From assembly GCF_032017025.1 (NCBI RefSeq), contig NZ_DALZQO010000003.1:62001-126000 (forward strand): DNA of 64,000 bases. Direction: 5' to 3'. Numbering within the stretch: the first letter of the stretch is position 1; every line of letters starts with the position of its first letter. This DNA comes from Hydrogenoanaerobacterium sp032017025 (GTDB taxonomy: Bacteria; Bacillota; Clostridia; Oscillospirales; Ruminococcaceae). Of this stretch, positions 60,532-64,000 are shown one piece after another. Position numbers and translations under genes: made by a program. The notes beneath the pieces were generated by a model. The model saw only the letters and a list, made by a program, of their open reading frames with translations. It ran no database searches and was not told the origin of the DNA.

Positions 60532-61470
60532 ATGCAAACGACACTTTACCTTGCGCAAGCCGCTGTACCGGTATTTGCCGCAATTGGACTCGGCTTGGTT
60601 TGCCGCAAAGCAAAGCTGCTCAGCTTTGAAGGGCTGGCGGGCATCAAATCGATTATTTTTAATATTATGCTGCCCTTGGTGCTGTTTAACGTGCTCTACA
60701 AAATTGAATACAATGCCAGCATGCTTTTTATAGTGGCGATAGGCTTTGTCAGTATGGCGCTGGCTATGGGTGCGGGTATTTTACTGCGCAAACTGCTGCG
60801 CTTTGAGCATAAGGCAATGCCCTTTTTGCTTACATGTGCCGAGGCAGGGCTGGTGGGGTACCCGTTGTTTATACTGTTGGCGGGCGAAGAGCAGATGCAC
60901 CATCTGGTCACGCTGGATGTAGGCCATGGAATATTTTTCTTTACGGTTTATACCATGCTGATACAACGTGCGGCAGGCAAAAAAAGCACACCTAAGGAAA
61001 TGGCTTTAGGCCTTTTAGAAAACAAAGTGATCATTGGTCTAGTGCTGGGTATTTTAGTGGGTGTAACCGGTTTGGGCAGTGCGATTTCCGGTAGCATGGC
61101 AGGCGAGGTTCTGGCGGGCACACTTGAGTTTATTACAGCTCCCACCGGTATGCTGATTATGCTTACGGTCGGCTATGAGATTTCAATGGACAAAAAGCTT
61201 ATAAAACCTGTGCTTACCACCGTAGCATTGCGTATGGTCATAATGGGCACGCTATTGGCAGTATTTTCGGCGTTGGTGTTTTCGCTGATACCGTTTGATA
61301 AAAACCTGTTTTTGGCGATGTGTATGTTCTTTGCACTGCCTGCTTCGTTTACCATTTCCATTTTTGCAGACGAGCTACAGGAAGGGGAATACATATCTAC
61401 CACGCTTTCAGTACAGGTTCTGATTACATTGGCGGCATTTGTGGCGCTTACGGTATACAGCATGGCATAA
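60532..61470 (+). CDS. AEC (auxin efflux carrier) family transporter
   Basis: 312 residues with about ten membrane segments in two repeated halves. Typical family parts are FNIMLPLVLFNVL near 43-55 and ALPASFTISIFADEL near 266. Bacterial AEC proteins carry malate, other organic acids or amino acids; here the substrate is not known. Ribosome site TTGGAGG. Single gene. Confidence 0.88.
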   Translation: MQTTLYLAQAAVPVFAAIGLGLVCRKAKLLSFEGLAGIKSIIFNIMLPLVLFNVLYKIEYNASMLFIVAIGFVSMALAMGAGILLRKLLRFEHKAMPFLLTCAEAGLVGYPLFILLAGEEQMHHLVTLDVGHGIFFFTVYTMLIQRAAGKKSTPKEMALGLLENKVIIGLVLGILVGVTGLGSAISGSMAGEVLAGTLEFITAPTGMLIMLTVGYEISMDKKLIKPVLTTVALRMVIMGTLLAVFSALVFSLIPFDKNLFLAMCMFFALPASFTISIFADELQEGEYISTTLSVQVLITLAAFVALTVYSMA

Positions 61471-61601
61471 GTTTATATATGGATTTCTTACAAATATGAA
61501 ATAAAACCATTCAAAAAATTAGAATTTATAAATATTCTGTAGAAAAAATACGGAAAAACCATTAAATTTGCAAGTCGTTACTACAAATCTTGCAAAACCT
61601 A

Positions 61602-61631
61602 TTGACAGCAACGGTGAAAAAGCTGTATCAT
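61602..61631 (+). promoter_or_regulatory. Promoter of ddh
   Basis: TTGACA, an 18-bp spacer and TATCAT, 34 bp before the start codon. Confidence 0.65.
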
Positions 61632-61664
61632 GACAATATAGTTTCGATAAGGAGATGTGATGTC

Positions 61665-62558
61665 ATGATTAAAGTAGCAATTGTTGGATATGGTAATATT
61701 GGTAAATCTGTTTTTGAGGCGGTGACTGCCGCGGCAGATTGCGAGCTGGTCGGCGTTGTGCGCCGCAACCCGGCACAGGTTCCTGCTGAGCTTGCGGGTG
61801 TTCAGCTGGCTGGCGATGTTGCAGACCTTGCTGTGCGCCCTGACGTGGCGATCCTATGTGCTCCTACCCGTGCCGTGCCCGAGTTTGCAAAGCAATGCCT
61901 TGAGCTTGGCATCAACACCGTAGACAGTTACGATATTCATGGCGGCATTTGGGATTTGAAAAGCTCGCTTGACCCGATTGCGAGGGCACATGGCGCGGTA
62001 TCGGTGCACTCGGCGGGATGGGACCCCGGTTCGGATTCGATTGTGCGCGCGCTGATGCTTGCCGCAGCACCTAAGGGGATTACCTACACCAACTTCGGCC
62101 CTGGTATGAGTATGGGACACACCGTTGCAGTCAAAGCGATTGAAGGGGTGCGCAAGGCACTGTCAATGACCATTCCTCTGGGCACCTCAATTCACCGCAG
62201 AATGGTTTACATTGAGTTGGAAAAAGGCTATACCTGTGAGGAAGTAGCCAAAAAAATTAAGGCGGATGCATACTTTGCACATGATGAAACCCATGTTATT
62301 GAGGTTGCCGACGTGGACGCACTGCACGATATGGGGCACGGGGTAAATATGGTGCGCAAGGGTGTTTCGGGTATCACCCAGAACCAGCAGTTTGAATTTA
62401 GCATGAAAATCAACAACCCCGCCCTCACCGCACAAATTTTAGTAAGCGCGGCAAGAGCCAGCGTAAAGCAGGCACCGGGCGCGTACACCATGATTGAAAT
62501 TCCCGTAATCGACCTGCTGGAGGGTGACCGCGAAATGCTGATTCGACAGCTGGTGTGA
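61665..62558 (+). CDS. ddh: meso-Diaminopimelate dehydrogenase
   Basis: Makes meso-diaminopimelate from tetrahydrodipicolinate in one NADPH-dependent step of lysine and peptidoglycan synthesis. 297 residues from ATG at 61665 (AAGGAGAT upstream). NADP motif VGYGNIGKS at 7-15, the substrate region HSAGWDPGSDS near 118 and FGPGMSMGHTVA near 143. It is a little shorter than the Corynebacterium enzyme (about 320). Confidence 0.93.
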   Translation: MIKVAIVGYGNIGKSVFEAVTAAADCELVGVVRRNPAQVPAELAGVQLAGDVADLAVRPDVAILCAPTRAVPEFAKQCLELGINTVDSYDIHGGIWDLKSSLDPIARAHGAVSVHSAGWDPGSDSIVRALMLAAAPKGITYTNFGPGMSMGHTVAVKAIEGVRKALSMTIPLGTSIHRRMVYIELEKGYTCEEVAKKIKADAYFAHDETHVIEVADVDALHDMGHGVNMVRKGVSGITQNQQFEFSMKINNPALTAQILVSAARASVKQAPGAYTMIEIPVIDLLEGDREMLIRQLV

Positions 62559-62688
62559 TTTGTGCTATCATAGAACTTGCAAAAGCTTTCAGCTGAATGA
62601 AACACCCGGCTGCTTGTACAAAATCTAAAACGATTTGTGGGCAAGGGCGTTTTTGCCTGTATTATCTCACAAAAAGGCGGAAAAGCTA

Positions 62689-62717
62689 TTGACAAAGCCG
62701 CTTTAGAACTATATAAT
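62689..62717 (+). promoter_or_regulatory. Promoter of the DUF177-rpmF operon
   Basis: TTGACA, a 17-bp spacer and TATAAT, a consensus-strength promoter. Confidence 0.88.
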
Positions 62718-62742
62718 ATTCTGCGTGGCGTTATGAGGTGTC

Positions 62743-63243
62743 ATGATGATGATTGATTTAAAACAGCTCTTCGAAATTGTGGGGGAAAGCGTCAATTTTG
62801 ACTGCAATCTCAACCTTTCGGGGGTCAAGCTGGGAATGACAAACCCCTTTACCGAGCCTGTACATCTGAGCGGTAAGGTTACAAACCGCGCGGGTATAGT
62901 ATCCCTAAGCTATACTGCATCCGCTATTGCTCACACTGTTTGCGACAGATGTCTTGCTCCTATCGATACCCCTGTTGTGTTTGGCTTCGAACACATTTTG
63001 GTGAAACAGGTCAATGATGACAGCAACGATGAACTCGTTGTGGTGCCCAACCTTGTGTTGGACTTGGATGAGCTGGCGTCGTCCGATATTATACTTGAAT
63101 TGCCCAGTAAGGTTTTGTGTAAAGAGGATTGCAAGGGAATATGCCCCACTTGTGGCATAAATTTAAATGAAAAGTCATGCAATTGCACCCAAAAGCGGGT
63201 TGACCCGCGCCTTGAAATATTAAGTAAATTACTGGAAAATTAA
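62743..63243 (+). CDS. DUF177 (YceD-like) protein
   Basis: 166 residues. The family hallmark VCDRCLAPID is near 66, and a C-terminal zinc-like region has CKEDCKGICPTCGINLNEKSCNC. DUF177 genes stand before rpmF in most bacteria; in plants and E. coli the family is linked to 23S rRNA processing. Three ATGs in a row make the exact start uncertain (62743, 62746 or 62749). Confidence 0.9.
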   Translation: MMMIDLKQLFEIVGESVNFDCNLNLSGVKLGMTNPFTEPVHLSGKVTNRAGIVSLSYTASAIAHTVCDRCLAPIDTPVVFGFEHILVKQVNDDSNDELVVVPNLVLDLDELASSDIILELPSKVLCKEDCKGICPTCGINLNEKSCNCTQKRVDPRLEILSKLLEN

Positions 63244-63273
63244 AAATACACAGTTTATAAGGAGGTGCTGAAC

Positions 63274-63456
63274 ATGGCAGTACCAAAGAGAAAAGTATCA
63301 AAAGCAAGAAGAGATAAAAGACGTTCCAGCGTCTGGAAGCTGGATGCTCCCGCTTTCTCCAAATGCACACAGTGCGGTGAGCTGAAAATGCCTCACAGAG
63401 TTTGCCCGAACTGCGGTTTCTATAAAGGCAAAGAGGTTATCAAGAAAGAGGCTTAA
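63274..63456 (+). CDS. rpmF: 50S ribosomal protein L32
   Basis: 60 residues: MAVPKRKVSKARRDKRRS, then the zinc-type motif CTQCGELKMPHRVCPNCG. Ribosome site AAGGAGG, 9 bp before ATG. It follows the DUF177 gene by 30 bp, the standard order. A terminator follows. Confidence 0.97.
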   Translation: MAVPKRKVSKARRDKRRSSVWKLDAPAFSKCTQCGELKMPHRVCPNCGFYKGKEVIKKEA

Positions 63457-63470
63457 TTGCCTCTCAAAGG

Positions 63471-63503
63471 ATGAGGGAGGATTTATCCTCCCTCATTTTT
63501 TTC
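63471..63503 (+). terminator. Terminator of rpmF
   Basis: ATGAGGGAGGAT and ATCCTCCCTCAT with a two-nucleotide loop in the stricter pairing, followed by TTTTTTT. Confidence 0.88.
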
Positions 63504-63573
63504 GACGGCAGCACTTTGTATAATAGGTACTCGGGCGTAGAACGCTACCATAGAAAGGGGAGAACTCATTGCA

Positions 63574-64000
63574 ATGTCTGTAAAAATAAAAAGTGTCGAG
63601 CATCGCTCACCCGCACAGAAGGCCGGCATTGCGGCGGGTGAAACCCTGCATACCATTAACGGCAACCCCATTGTGGATGTGCTGGACTATCGTTTTTATA
63701 TGACCGATGAAAAACTTGATGTTGAGGTGGAGGATATCGGCGGTAAGCGCCGTCATATTGCCATTGCCAAGCAGGAGTATGACGACCTCGGGCTGGACTT
63801 TGAAACCTATCTGATGGACCGGCAGCATACCTGCAAAAACAAGTGTGTTTTTTGTTTTGTCGACCAAATGCCGCCCAATATGCGCGACACCTTATATGTG
63901 AAGGACGACGATTCGCGGATGTCCTTCTTGTTTGGGAACTACATCACGCTTACCAACCTCACCGGCGAAGATATTGACCGCATTATCAAAATGCGCATCA
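63574..64000 (+). CDS. DUF512 radical SAM-like protein, N-terminal part
   Basis: The first 142 codons of a protein that runs off the window. A PDZ-like N-terminal domain (SVEHRSPAQKAGIAAGETLHTING) is followed by the cluster motif CKNKCVFCFVDQMP (near 88-101) and RDTLYVKDDDSRMSFLFGNYITLTNL. This matches the DUF512 family of Fe-S radical SAM proteins of Gram-positive bacteria, whose role is unknown. Ribosome site AAAGGGGAG. Confidence 0.9.
   Translation, partial: MSVKIKSVEHRSPAQKAGIAAGETLHTINGNPIVDVLDYRFYMTDEKLDVEVEDIGGKRRHIAIAKQEYDDLGLDFETYLMDRQHTCKNKCVFCFVDQMPPNMRDTLYVKDDDSRMSFLFGNYITLTNLTGEDIDRIIKMRI

Noticed and set aside
1..64000. CRISPR arrays or rRNA genes
   Set aside because: No regularly spaced direct repeats and no rRNA sequence were seen; the only rRNA-like feature is the short boxA-like stretch near 18600.

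Overview
The window looks like a chromosomal segment of a spore-lineage Clostridia species, probably in the Oscillospiraceae/Ruminococcaceae range. This rests on the tepA-ylzJ-spoIIIE block, a T-box on thrS, YtrA-type regulation, SpoVG-like and CotJC-like proteins, class B sortase and Gram-positive promoters with 17-bp spacers. The species is not identified. Host genes are moderately GC-rich; the stretch from about 9 to 19 kb is visibly richer in A+T.

Layout. (1) 1-8650: a plus-strand sialic acid catabolic operon with an Opp/Dpp-type ABC transporter (two permeases, two ATPases), a YhcH-type anomerase, an unusual FAD-dependent oxidoreductase, NanE, NanA and a ROK kinase (NanK). (2) About 9.2-18.9 kb: a decayed integrative element in the 3' half of a tRNA-Leu(UAA) gene. 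It holds a split tyrosine recombinase, a truncated ParA, a replication-initiator-like protein, SpoVG-like and DUF2786 proteins, a dead SOS-type UmuC, a Mn-catalase/CotJC gene, a DUF11 protein, an IS110 remnant, a Cro-like divergent switch and a candidate small RNA. (3) 19-25 kb: three tandem signal-peptide/NPxTG surface proteins, each with its own promoter and terminator, a PfkB sugar kinase, and a class B sortase that carries a lipobox. (4) 25-31 kb: pyruvate kinase, then a YtrA-type regulator with an ABC exporter. (5) 31-38 kb: NhaC antiporter, cardiolipin synthase, lipase-like hydrolase, UspA-like protein, a surface protein and RsmA. (6) 38.5-46.7 kb: dCMP deaminase, TepA-YlzJ-SpoIIIE/FtsK, bacteriohemerythrin, YgiQ radical SAM, a ComEC-like hydrolase and DUF3006. 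(7) 47-55.7 kb: ROK glucokinase, HD hydrolase, GalE, TrmB, a phosphoesterase, D,D-carboxypeptidase and a large surface protein. (8) 56-64 kb: RNase Y, T-box-thrS, an AEC transporter, diaminopimelate dehydrogenase, DUF177, L32 and the start of a DUF512 radical SAM protein.

The most striking structure is a balanced inversion of about 908 bp (9275-10182). It cuts two genes at once, a tyrosine recombinase and a small membrane protein, and flips the attL copy of the tRNA. Turning the segment back on paper restores both reading frames in phase and puts the two att copies in direct orientation. As drawn, the element has lost its integrase and its att sites face each other. Other leads are the FAD oxidoreductase inside the sialic acid operon, the NPxTG/lipoprotein-sortase pair, and a repeated hairpin with a compensatory base-pair change.
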